The notes below the pieces were generated by a model. The model did not search any database. It was not told the origin of the DNA and saw only the letters and a program-made list of their open reading frames with translations. From Desulfosediminicola ganghwensis (lineage in GTDB: Bacteria; Desulfobacterota; Desulfobulbia; Desulfobulbales; Desulfocapsaceae), in the NCBI RefSeq assembly GCF_005116675.2, contig NZ_CP050699.1:744001-808000 (forward strand): a stretch of 64,000 nt of DNA, given 5' to 3'. The stretch's first letter is position 1. Every line of letters starts with the position of its first letter. The translations under genes were made by a program, and so were the position numbers. Shown in pieces: positions 54,732-63,209 of this stretch.

Positions 54732-55742
54732 TTGGTTGTTGACGGCACTGGAATTTCAATGCCCGACACAGAGGCTAACCAGGAGGCATGGCCTCAATCA
54801 GCAAGTCAAAAACCAGGATGCGGTTTCCCGTCGGGGCGTATCTGTGCCTGCTTTTCATTGGAGACAGGCGCTTTATTGAGTTACGCAGTTGGGAATAAGA
54901 AGAGCAGTGAACTCCCTTTATTCCGTACACAATGGGCTACGTTTGCCAAAGGCGATATCTTCATGGGGGATAAAGGGTTTTGCAGCTATTATGATATTGC
55001 AAAACTGAAGGAACGCGGAGTTGATTCTGTCGTCACACTTGCTCGCAGAAAACCTGCCAATTCGCACACCTCAATCAAAGTGTTTGCACCAGATGATCTG
55101 CTTATTGCCTGGCCACGCCCTAAATATAACCCAGGATTGTCCTATGATCGTGAAACCCTACAAAAGCTCCCGGAGCAGTTGTTTCTCCGACAGATCAAGG
55201 TACAAGTTAAGCAACCTGGCTTCAGGGCAAAAGAATTCTACATTGTCACGACTCTGACAGATCCTGCCAGGTACACAAAATCGGAAATAGCTGAACTTTA
55301 CCTAAGACGATGGTTAGTGGGACTTTTCTTCAGAGATATTAAAACAACAATGGGTTTTGACATTCTCAGGTGTCAGACACCAGAGATGGTTCGTAAAGAA
55401 ATTCTCATGTATTTCATAGCTTACAACTGTATTCGGCGGCTGATGTTTCAGGCTTCTGAATCCGCAAAAGTGAAGCTTCGATCTATCAGTTTTAAAGGAA
55501 GTTTGCAGGCAATTCGCAATTGGGCACCAAGACTGACTACCGCCAACTTGAGCAAGAGCGAGAAACGTTCGATGTTGGCAGATTTAATGATTGCCGTTGC
55601 AAGCAGCAAAGTTTTCCATCGCCCAGGTAGAAGTGAGCCCAGGTGTCTCAAGCGACGATTAAAACCTTACCAGTTGCTCACTAAACCAAGGGGCGAAATG
55701 ATAGAAATTCAACATCGGAGCAGGTATGAAAAAAGGGCTTAA
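54732..55742 (+). pseudogene. IS4-family transposase, 5'-truncated
   Basis: The 336-residue frame holds the IS4 DDE core: first Asp in VVDGTGISMPDT, second in FMGDKGF, then YLRRWLVGLFFRDIK (Y-x2-R-x3-E-like region with Phe where Glu is usual). The frame stays open upstream to about 54672, directly abutting the tRNA terminator, so the N-terminal region and the left IS end are missing. The usual catalytic Glu appears changed (LFFRDIK rather than xxxExDIK). Both points argue that it is dead. Confidence 0.75.
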
Positions 55743-55852
55743 GTTAGCGCCATTCTGGTCTGTCTCGGATTGTTCCATTCCAATTGCTTGTCTCTCATAT
55801 TGGTATTCGTAGGTAAATTCAGGTGAGAGAAACGCTTTAATATTAGTAAAGA

Positions 55853-56344
55853 TTAAATAATAAATTTTGAAATAAATTTTGCAGTAAAATCATATACGGC
55901 CTTCCACGCTTTCTTCACGTAGCTTGGCAGATTGGCACAATCATGCTGAGTACTCTTTTTAGGCGGCAAGTCGTAGTCAACTTTTCTACGATTTACCTCG
56001 TCAAAAAATAGCTCCCTTCGATATCGATCACGAGCACGGTTTCGCTCAACTTTTCTTTGACTCATGCTACCTGCCCATATGACTTGGTTCCGCTCAATCC
56101 AATAATGTGACCGACACTTATAACTCCAGTTTCCAATCGAAGGATACAGTGTGACCTTGCCCCCGGCCAACTGTAGAGACCAATCAGCCGGATTCAGAGG
56201 TGTAACGACTTCTTCTCCACAACCACAACAGCATTTATGAACAGCAGTTTTATATCGTTGTGAAATGTAAAGAGTACCATCATCGATTTGCTCAGGTACG
56301 GTTTCAACAAATCGATGTGCTATCCTGTTTCGCCGAATTCCCAT
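55853..56344 (-). CDS. DUF6527 family protein of a ubiquitin-like operon
   Basis: The 163-residue product has a cysteine cluster (KCCCGCGEE, residues 37-45), W-S-L in PADWSLQL, the motif YPSIGNW and CRSHYWI (Cys77, His80), a probable zinc site. I recognise the pattern as DUF6527, whose genes recur next to ThiF/E1 and multiubiquitin genes. Its start overlaps the E1 stop (TAATG), so it is coupled. Biochemical role unknown. Confidence 0.75.
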   Translation of the reverse strand: MGIRRNRIAHRFVETVPEQIDDGTLYISQRYKTAVHKCCCGCGEEVVTPLNPADWSLQLAGGKVTLYPSIGNWSYKCRSHYWIERNQVIWAGSMSQRKVERNRARDRYRRELFFDEVNRRKVDYDLPPKKSTQHDCANLPSYVKKAWKAVYDFTAKFISKFII

Positions 56345-57534
56345 TACACGCCTAACATTTCATCACGAGTAAGCTGATGCGTGTTAATCACATAAGCTGA
56401 TTGGTGTTCTTGGTAATTATCCTGGTAATAGCCACAGTATTTTTTCCACTTCACAACGGCCATACTTGCAATTAACGAATTCATATCTGCCACCTGAATA
56501 TTACTCCCATATAGGTCGTCAGCATCATCTCCATGAAGAGACACGTGGTCTGCAAAATGCGCTGATTTTTCAGGTGTACTCATTGTGACCCTCCCGGTAC
56601 CGACTATGCACAGCTGTTCCTCGACCAGCTCAAGCTCCATACCAACATCAATAAAAGGTATACTGCAACCATTAAGAAAATCAGACACAAGTTTACGAAC
56701 CACAGGCTTATCGACGCATAGGAATACAAAGTCAAAATCAGATAGATCGTCCACGTTACCGTCATCGATGTAGTATGGATGCGGAACAATACCTCTACGC
56801 ATTTCTTTATACATTTCAGAAAAGTACTCCACTTTCAGTAGTTTTCGTTTCAAACAACTTATTGAAGCAGCTCCAGGGGCACGAAAAGCATTATGCTGTA
56901 AAAAATCGTCTCCATCAAATAAGTGGATTTCTCGGACGTGAGTTTTAGCTACGAGGTCAAGTACATAAGACCCACTTCCGCCCAATCCAACGAGAGCAAC
57001 CCTTTCCACAGCTAACTTTTTAGCCAAACCCCCTATTCCAACACGGCTCGACGCGGAGTCACGATAACAGAATACGGAATCCTCTTCGCTTGCGAGAACT
57101 GGTTTAAATGTTCGTGCCGTAACTGTGGCGTCAATCGCTCTGGCTTGAGCAGAGATTATCTCTTCATACCTCGTCATCTTCTCAAAATAGTCTTCATAAT
57201 AACCAACCGGAGGTTTACATGAAAATCTGTGATGAACGACGAGACCATCGCATAATGTTTGCGTTGCGGTAGTGTGCCGAATGGCCGAAATAATTGAACC
57301 GTCCTTCTTACATGGATGCTCTCCCACAAACCAGACCTGATGATTTCCCGGTCGTGTAGTGCGATCATTGTTCAGAGTCAAATCCGTCACAAGAGCTCCA
57401 TAGGTTATCTCGCTTTTCGAATTAACATATGGAACTGAGTGTAGGATCAAGAAGCACTCTTTCACCTCCACCTCGTATCCTTCATCCACCAGTTTCCGCA
57501 AATCAGAATTAAGATCGATCAGTTTTGTTGACAT
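56344..57534 (-). CDS. ThiF/E1-like adenylyltransferase with E2-like N-terminal region
   Basis: From the ATG at 57534 it has 396 residues. Residues 1-145 match the E2-like DUF6791-type region (LVDEGYEVEV, SVPYV, CKPPVGYYEDYFEKM). Residues 165-390 form a ThiF adenylation domain: nucleotide loop GLGGSGS (183-189), DGDD (207-210), Asn215, Arg218 and FLCVDK (271-276). It should activate the C-terminus of the adjacent ubiquitin-like protein. The start overlaps the multiubiquitin gene's end by 26 nt. Which cysteine carries the thioester is not clear (106, 290 and 309 are candidates). Confidence 0.85.
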   Translation of the reverse strand: MSTKLIDLNSDLRKLVDEGYEVEVKECFLILHSVPYVNSKSEITYGALVTDLTLNNDRTTRPGNHQVWFVGEHPCKKDGSIISAIRHTTATQTLCDGLVVHHRFSCKPPVGYYEDYFEKMTRYEEIISAQARAIDATVTARTFKPVLASEEDSVFCYRDSASSRVGIGGLAKKLAVERVALVGLGGSGSYVLDLVAKTHVREIHLFDGDDFLQHNAFRAPGAASISCLKRKLLKVEYFSEMYKEMRRGIVPHPYYIDDGNVDDLSDFDFVFLCVDKPVVRKLVSDFLNGCSIPFIDVGMELELVEEQLCIVGTGRVTMSTPEKSAHFADHVSLHGDDADDLYGSNIQVADMNSLIASMAVVKWKKYCGYYQDNYQEHQSAYVINTHQLTRDEMLGV

Positions 57535-57778
57535 TGAATATAGTCCCATTTTTGATAGTAACTTTTTGACCTTCGACCAGGGAGCCGTCGCGACCATGCT
57601 GGTTAGAATAAGTAACTGTAAATACGACCCTTTCTGCTGGAGTTTCGCTAGGATACGCCAACTGAACAACTTGCAAGTAAGTCAGATGATGTTCTGTGAC
57701 CTCTCTCGGTCTACCGTTTACGATGATTGAGTAAGTTTTGTTGTGATCATGACACGAACCAGAATTCTTCCCGTTCAT
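57509..57778 (-). CDS. Multiubiquitin-type ubiquitin-like protein (single domain)
   Basis: The 89-residue product holds one beta-grasp unit of the multiubiquitin kind: YSIIVNGRPREV, LTYLQVVQLAYP, VVFTVTYSN, and the terminal GSLVEGQKVTIKNGTIFNV. It ends in NKTDRS with no Gly-Gly. I use the ATG at 57778 with AGAGG seven bases upstream; a TTG precedes it by one codon. It is the presumed modifier for the adjacent E1-like enzyme. Confidence 0.82.
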   Translation of the reverse strand: MNGKNSGSCHDHNKTYSIIVNGRPREVTEHHLTYLQVVQLAYPSETPAERVVFTVTYSNQHGRDGSLVEGQKVTIKNGTIFNVNKTDRS

Positions 57779-57792
57779 CAATGCACCTCTTT

Positions 57793-58489
57793 CTGCTTAA
57801 GTTAACCTGTTTAATCAGGCAGTTTAAAAAAAGACCGCTTATGCGATCTGTCCTTAAGCTACACCAACACTCTGCTTAACGCAAGCAGTTTAATCAGATT
57901 TCCCCAAATTTATTTGATGGCGCGATAAACGTATTCAATTCCACCCGATTCAGCTGCCTCTTTAGCTCCAAGCACAATTCCTTGAAGCAACATTTTTTTG
58001 AGCTTACTACTCGCATTTTGTGCAGATATATTAAACTTCTCAGCTACTTGTGACGTCGTCGTAGTGCCAACTTCCATAATATACGACAAAAGGTCTTTCG
58101 CACTGGCATTCAAAGCAGGACCAATCACTTCATAACTACCTTGACTCAATACGATAATCGGCTGCCCCTTAGCAATAGCAGCATAATTCCAGTTATCTAA
58201 GAGGTCGGTAGACACAAAGTCCTGTAAGAAAAAACCTATTTCTCCTTTTTTAGCTTTGATTAGAGAGACAACACTTTCTCTTGGAAACGACGCATCGGTT
58301 GCTCGAACTCCAGCGAGAGAGATACCGAAAATATTCTCTCCAGGATACTTGTCCAGCTCAGCCATGAGTTTAACATAAACTTCTCGACCTTCCTGGTTAC
58401 CAATAGCGATATCAGAACCAATAAGGTCAAAGAGCTTTATAAGTACTTGTTTTTTAGAGTCCATCTGCTTAAGTTAACCTGCTTAATCA
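57793..58489 (-). repeat. Three copies of a 25-nt intergenic repeat
   Basis: Copies lie at 57793-57817, 57872-57896 and 58465-58489. The first and third differ at one base; the second shares both ends (CTGCTTAA...TTTAATCA) but differs in the centre. Each sits between operon genes: one touches the STAS-like ORF start, one lies just upstream of the multiubiquitin RBS, and one follows the STAS-like gene's stop. The core contains the palindrome GTTAAC. Confidence 0.75.
57910..58464 (-). CDS. STAS-like/winged-helix protein
   Basis: The 184-residue product begins with a STAS-like fold similar to the DUF4325 group (IFGISLAGVRATDASFPRESVVSLI) and ends with a winged helix (about 120-182; TTTTSQVAEKFNISAQNASSKLKKMLLQGIV). 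Paired with a GHKL ATPase gene directly upstream, it resembles anti-sigma/STAS switch pairs, here with a DNA-binding end. It may regulate the operon or act as sensor in the ubiquitin-like system; this is inference. Confidence 0.65.
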   Translation of the reverse strand: MDSKKQVLIKLFDLIGSDIAIGNQEGREVYVKLMAELDKYPGENIFGISLAGVRATDASFPRESVVSLIKAKKGEIGFFLQDFVSTDLLDNWNYAAIAKGQPIIVLSQGSYEVIGPALNASAKDLLSYIMEVGTTTTSQVAEKFNISAQNASSKLKKMLLQGIVLGAKEAAESGGIEYVYRAIK

Positions 58490-59419
58490 CTCTGGGTCAA
58501 CAAAAAAATCAAAACAAAAATGAGATCCTAGTATTCTTGGCAGATCTAGTACAGGCGTCACTCTCACTAGTTCACCTTCTTTATATTCGAAGTTTAGACA
58601 AAATCGTTCTTGTCGTACAGTCAACTCAGCATCAAACTTCATAGCTTGTTTACGGCTACTTTCAAACCCTAAACCACGCCCAGAGCCAAATCTACTAATA
58701 CCACCTTCAGTTAATGCTGTTTGAACAAGTCCGACGTCTGATTCAAGACTCTCTTCTTTATAACGTTTATAGAGTTTTGGGTGATGCTTTTGCAGCGATG
58801 GTCTCAAAGTTCTCGCTATTCCGAGGCCACTATCAGAAACAACAGTCTGAATATGCTTCCTTCGCCCCACATACCTCTGCAACGAGGCAAAACCAAAAAT
58901 CGGTGATTCGCTATGTTCGAAAACATTCCCAATCAATTCTCCAAAAACAGTAAGTGCTGCTATTTCATACCGAGCATCAGACTGTTGAACAAAGCGCTGT
59001 TGCAGTTGAACCACTAGATCCTTGTTCTCTTCATTCGGATCAATCGCACCGAACTCTACAAGAGCATCACTATTCCCCTTATACCTCGCGGCACCTGAAA
59101 ACCGAGGTCTATCAGGAACAACCTGTACTTGATCATCGAGATGATCGAAAAATCCCGCACGACTTAGGAACAATTTCGTGCTGGCACACTCGGTCAAATC
59201 AACTGTAACTTTTTTACCGATATAAATTAGTTGATTTAGCAACGCTAATAACCTAGCCGCCACAATCAATAATATTTTGCAGCCATTAGGAATTACAACC
59301 AAAACAGAAGAGCAGTTACTGTCAATCAAGCAACCAGACTGAGATAAACTCTTCTCAAAAGATTCTCGCGTGACCCAGCAATCAGCCTCCAAGATTAACT
59401 TCTGCTCATTGGGTTCCAC
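58487..59419 (-). pseudogene. GHKL ATPase, 3' part of a gene split by IS66
   Basis: The 310-residue open part has a STAS/DUF-like N-terminal segment and a GHKL ATPase fold: N box ELIGNVFEHS (161-170), G1 DSGLGIA (196-202) and G2 FGSGRGLGFESS (244-255), without a histidine phospho-acceptor. The apparent GTG start at 59419 lies inside the target duplication; the true start and first 52 codons are on the far side of the IS66 (61839-61994). Intact, the protein would have 362 residues and would be the first gene of the ubiquitin-like operon. Confidence 0.85.
59412..59419. repeat. 8-bp target duplication of IS66, left
   Basis: GGTTCCAC here is repeated exactly at 61831-61838, directly outside both IS ends. 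Eight bases is the size made by IS66 elements. Confidence 0.95.
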
Positions 59420-59430
59420 GTAAGCGGTAA

Positions 59431-61002
59431 TTAAACCCCACTCACATTTCCAGCTATTCGTAGATCGTCAGCTTTTAAATTCATCGGCAAAAGTTTCAAC
59501 AGCTCTGAACGAGATTCTGCAAACGGTAATTTTTCAAATAGATATCGAAGGTAGTTATACGGTTCCAAATTATTGGCCTTGGCTGTTTCAACCAGGCTAT
59601 AGATCACGGCGCTCGCCTTAGCACCTTCCTGTGTTCCTGCAAACAGCCAGTTTTTTCTGCCAACGACAAATGGGCGTATTGCGTTCTCAGCGGCATTATT
59701 GTCCGGCGTCATTTCAGGAATATCGAGGTAGACCAATAAGCGTTTCCACTGGTTGAGGGTATAATTCACCGCAGATCCAAGCAAACTCTTCGGTGTCACT
59801 TGGCTAGACTTTTTGCTCAGCCAAAGGAAGAAATCTTCCAGAATCGGCCGAGCCTTTTTTCGACGCAAGGCAAGCAGGTCTTCATCTGCAAGACCTTGTT
59901 TAGCTGCCTCTTTTTCAATTGCATAAATTTGTCGAATATAGTTCAGCGCTACATCGGTGCTGCCCGCCTTTTTGGTTTTGCCACGACCTTTTTGTGCATC
60001 AACAAATTTACGGCGAACATGAGCCCAACAGCCAGCGTGGGCAATATTCGGTTGCGTATCAAGAAAGTCGTACCCAGCGTAACCATCTGATTGCACGGCT
60101 CCACGATATCCCGCAAGCAGCTCCCTTGCAATTTTGGCTGAACGACTTGGAGCATAATGATAGATCAGGCCGGGATGATGTGGATCACCACCGCGACATA
60201 TCCACATATACGATTTAGTTGTTGGTGACCGCCCCGGTTCAGCCAGAACCTGAACCGAGGTTTCATCGATATTGATTAACGGACCGGAATGAATCTCTCG
60301 CCACAGCAGTTCAAGAAGTGGTGTGCAGGCACCGGCAGCTTTCATTGCCCAATTAGCCATGGTTGCCCTGGGTATTTCAGCTCCCAGCCGGGAAAATTGT
60401 CTTTCCTGCCGGTAAAATGGCAGTGCATCACAGAATTTTGCAGTAAGTATATGGGCGAGTAAGCCCGCGGTAGCAATTCCCTTGCTGATAATCTGCTTTG
60501 GCGGTGGTGCAATTTTCACCACTGGCCCTTCAGACTCCAATCCTTCACAGGCTTTACAAGCATATTTAGGGCGAATATGACGCACAACCCGTATAATAGC
60601 TGGGACGATATCCAACTTTTCGGAAATATCCTCACCTATACGATCCAGCTCCGCCCCACAATTGCAGACTTTATCATCTTCGGGAATGTCATGTACGATT
60701 TCGACCCTGGGCAGGTTAGCCGGTAACGGCTTGCGGCCTCGTTTCGCTCGAGTATGTTCAGGGACTTCAACAACCTCGGCAACTGGCTCAACCTCAGGTT
60801 CAGGCATGTCAAAGAGAGGCAGTTGCATCACGCCTGCTTCGGCTCCTCCTTTTTCACTTTTTTTGCCAAACAGTTTGGCATAGAGTAGACGAACCTGCTC
60901 TCGTAAAAGCTCGGTTTCCCGCTCGTAACGACGTTGGGTTTCAACGAGAAGTCGTTTGAGTTCTGCCGGGTCATCAGGAAGGTTTGCTGTATCGAAATTC
61001 AT
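59431..61002 (-). CDS. tnpC: IS66 transposase TnpC
   Basis: From the ATG at 61002 the product has 523 residues: an N-terminal coiled coil/leucine-rich helix (ELKRLLVETQRRYERETELLREQVRLLYAKLFGKK; positions 12-46), a zinc-binding region (CNCGAEL, CKACEG), and the IS66 DDE domain (NIDETSVQV, QSDGYAGYD, PDNNAAENAIRPFVVGRKNW). Intact. The ORF reads 19 codons further upstream, without conserved sequence. Confidence 0.95.
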   Translation of the reverse strand: MNFDTANLPDDPAELKRLLVETQRRYERETELLREQVRLLYAKLFGKKSEKGGAEAGVMQLPLFDMPEPEVEPVAEVVEVPEHTRAKRGRKPLPANLPRVEIVHDIPEDDKVCNCGAELDRIGEDISEKLDIVPAIIRVVRHIRPKYACKACEGLESEGPVVKIAPPPKQIISKGIATAGLLAHILTAKFCDALPFYRQERQFSRLGAEIPRATMANWAMKAAGACTPLLELLWREIHSGPLINIDETSVQVLAEPGRSPTTKSYMWICRGGDPHHPGLIYHYAPSRSAKIARELLAGYRGAVQSDGYAGYDFLDTQPNIAHAGCWAHVRRKFVDAQKGRGKTKKAGSTDVALNYIRQIYAIEKEAAKQGLADEDLLALRRKKARPILEDFFLWLSKKSSQVTPKSLLGSAVNYTLNQWKRLLVYLDIPEMTPDNNAAENAIRPFVVGRKNWLFAGTQEGAKASAVIYSLVETAKANNLEPYNYLRYLFEKLPFAESRSELLKLLPMNLKADDLRIAGNVSGV

Positions 61003-61064
61003 GTGTGCAATATACCACATAAACATTGCCATAACAGCTAGTTCAAGCAATATTTCCATAAATA

Positions 61065-61412
61065 TTATGATACTGAATTGTAGCTAAGTTGCATGTGAGC
61101 CTGTTGCACATCAAGCCCATGTAAAAGCCACTGCAAAGCAGTTTCATGGACTTCAATTACCTCTTCTTCTGATTCCGGCCAACGAAAGACATCTGCCTCA
61201 AGTCGTTTTTGCCAGATGCAAAAACCATTTTGATACCAGTAAAGGATCTTGACCATATCCCTTTTCCTATTACAGAAAGCGAACAGACTGCCCGAGAAAA
61301 GATCGAGGTCAAACTGATCTTCAACAAGAAGAGACAAACCGTTTATTGACTTGCGCATATCGGTAACCCCGAGAGCAATGTAGACTCGGACATTTGCTGG
61401 AGTGGGAATCAT
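61065..61412 (-). CDS. tnpB: IS66 accessory protein TnpB
   Basis: The 115-residue product is the IS66 Orf2 type: YIALGVTDMRKSINGLSLLVED, FAFCNRKRDMVKILYWYQNGFCIWQKRLE. It is needed for IS66 transposition. Overlaps the tnpA stop by four bases. Confidence 0.95.
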   Translation of the reverse strand: MIPTPANVRVYIALGVTDMRKSINGLSLLVEDQFDLDLFSGSLFAFCNRKRDMVKILYWYQNGFCIWQKRLEADVFRWPESEEEVIEVHETALQWLLHGLDVQQAHMQLSYNSVS

Positions 61413-61747
61413 GTTAGCTGCTCCAGGGTCTTCACAGCTTTTTTCAATTGTTCGGCGCAGAAGTCACTCTGAATTTCGAGCTTAAATCGATTGACATGTA
61501 CTGCGATGCTAGCAGGAGAAGCCGTAACAGGATTATCTGGAAGTGTTGCTGGTACAGTAAGTGGGTAAAACGCAACCTGCCTATCATTCAGGTTTTTTAG
61601 TTTGCGCTTCCAGTAGCCAAATGTCGCCAGAGCAATGCCGTGCGATTGACAATAGGTTTTCTGACTCAGATTACTTGATTGCCAAGCAGTGATATGTTTT
61701 TGCCAGTATTCCTGCTTCTGCTGTAGTTTCGAGATTGTGCCGTTCAC
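61409..61747 (-). CDS. tnpA: IS66 accessory protein TnpA
   Basis: The 112-residue product is the small basic DNA-binding Orf1: WQKHITAWQSSNLSQKTYCQSHGIALATFGYWKRK, spanning an HTH at about residues 15-50. It is the first gene of the IS66 tnpABC operon; GGAGG precedes the ATG. Confidence 0.92.
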   Translation of the reverse strand: MNGTISKLQQKQEYWQKHITAWQSSNLSQKTYCQSHGIALATFGYWKRKLKNLNDRQVAFYPLTVPATLPDNPVTASPASIAVHVNRFKLEIQSDFCAEQLKKAVKTLEQLT

Positions 61748-61826
61748 GATGTATACCTCCTTGGTTATGGTGAGGCATACTGGAACATGAATTTATAGGA
61801 CTGAAAAGATGGGGTTTATTGGTCGC

Positions 61827-61994
61827 TTACGGTTCCACAAGATACCAACAGTATTGGTCGTCTTGCTTAAAGACATCCTTGTTTTGGTGCAGGATCGAAT
61901 TTACCCTTTTCCGTTCCACATCAAGTATTTTTGCTATTTTTTTAGCTTTTATACCCGGTGTATCGTTAAGAATATTTTTTATCTTTTTCTTCAT
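61827..61994 (-). pseudogene. 5' part of the split GHKL ATPase gene, with HTH-like domain
   Basis: An ATG at 61994, preceded by AGGGA, opens a frame of 52 codons before the target duplication; inside the IS it stops after three more. The peptide (DTPGIKAKKIAKILDVERKR at 11-30, then VNSILHQNKDVF...DDQYCWYL) is a compact HTH of the kind that ends in a W-x-L strand. Joined at GGTTCCAC, codon 52 (CTT) continues in frame into GTG-GAA-CCC of the 58487-59419 part. Confidence 0.85.
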
Positions 61995-62444
61995 TTATCC
62001 CTGCACTAAAAAGATACTTGATGCAAACACCTTTGTCCTAGAGCAAACTTGTAAGTATATATAAACATATACATTTTTTCTACAGCAATATAAATTTAAA
62101 TTCAGAGAAAGCGAAATAGGGGACATCCATGATAGTTGTATAGTTAATATCTCGGAGTCTCGTCCCTCGCTTACCGGAGGATAATTTTTCGAATTTAACG
62201 AAGATATGGGGGGAAAGGGCATTCTCGGACAGCCTCCTAGCGGAAAGCTGCCTCTTTCTGCATTTATGGACATACTACTACGCTACCCCTCTACAATCTC
62301 CTGTCAGACTGCCTGACCGGCCGTAGAACGGCCCACGAAAGACATCTGAGCGTCACCTGTTGATGAGATATAAAAGATAATAATTCTGAATAATTTTGAA
62401 TCGTGCTTATATTTTAAACTTTACAACTGACAAAGGAGTAAATT
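61995..62444. other. Gene-free region upstream of the split operon
   Basis: About 450 nt without a credible ORF. The left, very AT-rich part should carry the promoter of the minus-strand ubiquitin-like operon. A strong RBS (AAAGGAG) for the next gene lies at its right end. I see no terminator or RNA gene. Confidence 0.4.
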
Positions 62445-62723
62445 ATGCAAAAAGGAGACAATGTTATCACTGACCACCCCGATAGCAGGTCAAGGGAGTT
62501 TGTTCGATCTTACGGTATCGTTCACGAGATCACAAAAGTGGGTGGTGTAATCATCCAAATGGCAGATGGTTCAAGGATCAAGCGGGAGTTCAACTCAGTT
62601 GCGGTATACACCCATTCGCCATCAAACTGGGATGAATTATTCAAGCAACAAAAAATCGTATTTCCCCAGCCAAAGCAGCAGATGATGACTCGCAGATCAT
62701 CTCAGAATAAACGGCATATTTGA
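62445..62723 (+). CDS. Small basic hypothetical protein
   Basis: The 92-residue product has AAAGGAG in front and a beta-rich N-terminal half (GDNVITDHPDSRSREFVRSYG, read as residues 4-24 with gaps in conservation unknown; YGIVHEITKVGGVIIQMADG) resembling a small SH3/KOW-like barrel. Its tail is basic (QMMTRRSSQNKRH). No family recognised; nucleic-acid binding would fit but is a guess. Confidence 0.5.
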   Translation: MQKGDNVITDHPDSRSREFVRSYGIVHEITKVGGVIIQMADGSRIKREFNSVAVYTHSPSNWDELFKQQKIVFPQPKQQMMTRRSSQNKRHI

Positions 62724-62854
62724 TAGCAGACAAAACAAACCTCTAACGATTCACACTCGTTCCAAGGTCCTTACTGATAAGTGTATTTGAAGTATTATTT
62801 GTGACAATGTGAGATTGAACATATTCATTCTGCCACAGTAGAATTTGTGAAGAA

Positions 62855-63073
62855 CTAGAAAACGTGGCCTGTCCCGAATTGATTTCTACGCAACAGATCC
62901 TCTCGCTCAAGCCGCTCCACAATCCTGGGCTGATGCAACTCGGCCTGCCTGGCCTGAAGCTCTGGTTCGTCCAGAAGCGCTTGAAAGGTTTTGGTGAGCC
63001 GACTGTCCCGGACCGGAATCTGAATACCAACCTCCTGAAGACTCGCCGGTATACTCTGGTCATAAAGAATCAT
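62855..63073 (-). pseudogene. Truncated histone-deacetylase-family protein
   Basis: The 72-residue frame from the ATG at 63073 resembles only the N-terminal end of bacterial histone-deacetylase-family proteins (MILYDQSIPASLQEVGIQIP, then VRDSRLTKTF and REDLLR). Similarity stops at REDLLR, where the family continues into the catalytic domain; here the frame ends 10 codons later. The main domain is lost, so this is a remnant at a rearrangement point. Confidence 0.5.
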
Positions 63074-63106
63074 TGGATACATCTCTTTTGAACTTGGAAT
63101 ACATAA

Positions 63107-63152
63107 ACAGTAGATCAACCGCTTCTTTCTATAGAAGCGGTTGATCTACTGT
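63107..63152. repeat. Perfect 20-bp hairpin
   Basis: 63107-63126 pairs exactly with 63133-63152 around a TTCTAT loop. It lies downstream of the large FN3/Ig-like gene (ends 63210). Read on the minus strand it is followed by TTTATG, so it may act as a terminator without a strong T-run. Confidence 0.7.
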
Positions 63153-63209
63153 CATCGTTATTGTCGATTGGTACCGATCCTTTGCTCTCAGTCAGGGACC
63201 ATTCCTTTT

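Larger units (their letters stand above)
59420..61830 (-). mobile_element. Complete IS66-family insertion sequence
   Basis: The 2411-bp element has imperfect terminal inverted repeats beginning GTAAGCG (59420 onward: GTAAGCGGTAATTAAACCCC; right end reversed: GTAAGCGACCAATAAACCCC). It has perfect 8-bp target duplications and all three genes (tnpA, tnpB, tnpC) with no frameshift. The perfect duplication indicates a recent insertion. Confidence 0.95.

Noticed and set aside
57793-57896. Integron attC site or gene cassette formed by the 25-nt repeats
   Set aside because: The repeats are direct, not the inverted R/L boxes of attC, and no integron integrase is present.
62743-63063. Minus-strand ORF of 106 residues
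   Set aside because: Arg-rich out-of-frame shadow of the deacetylase-like fragment.
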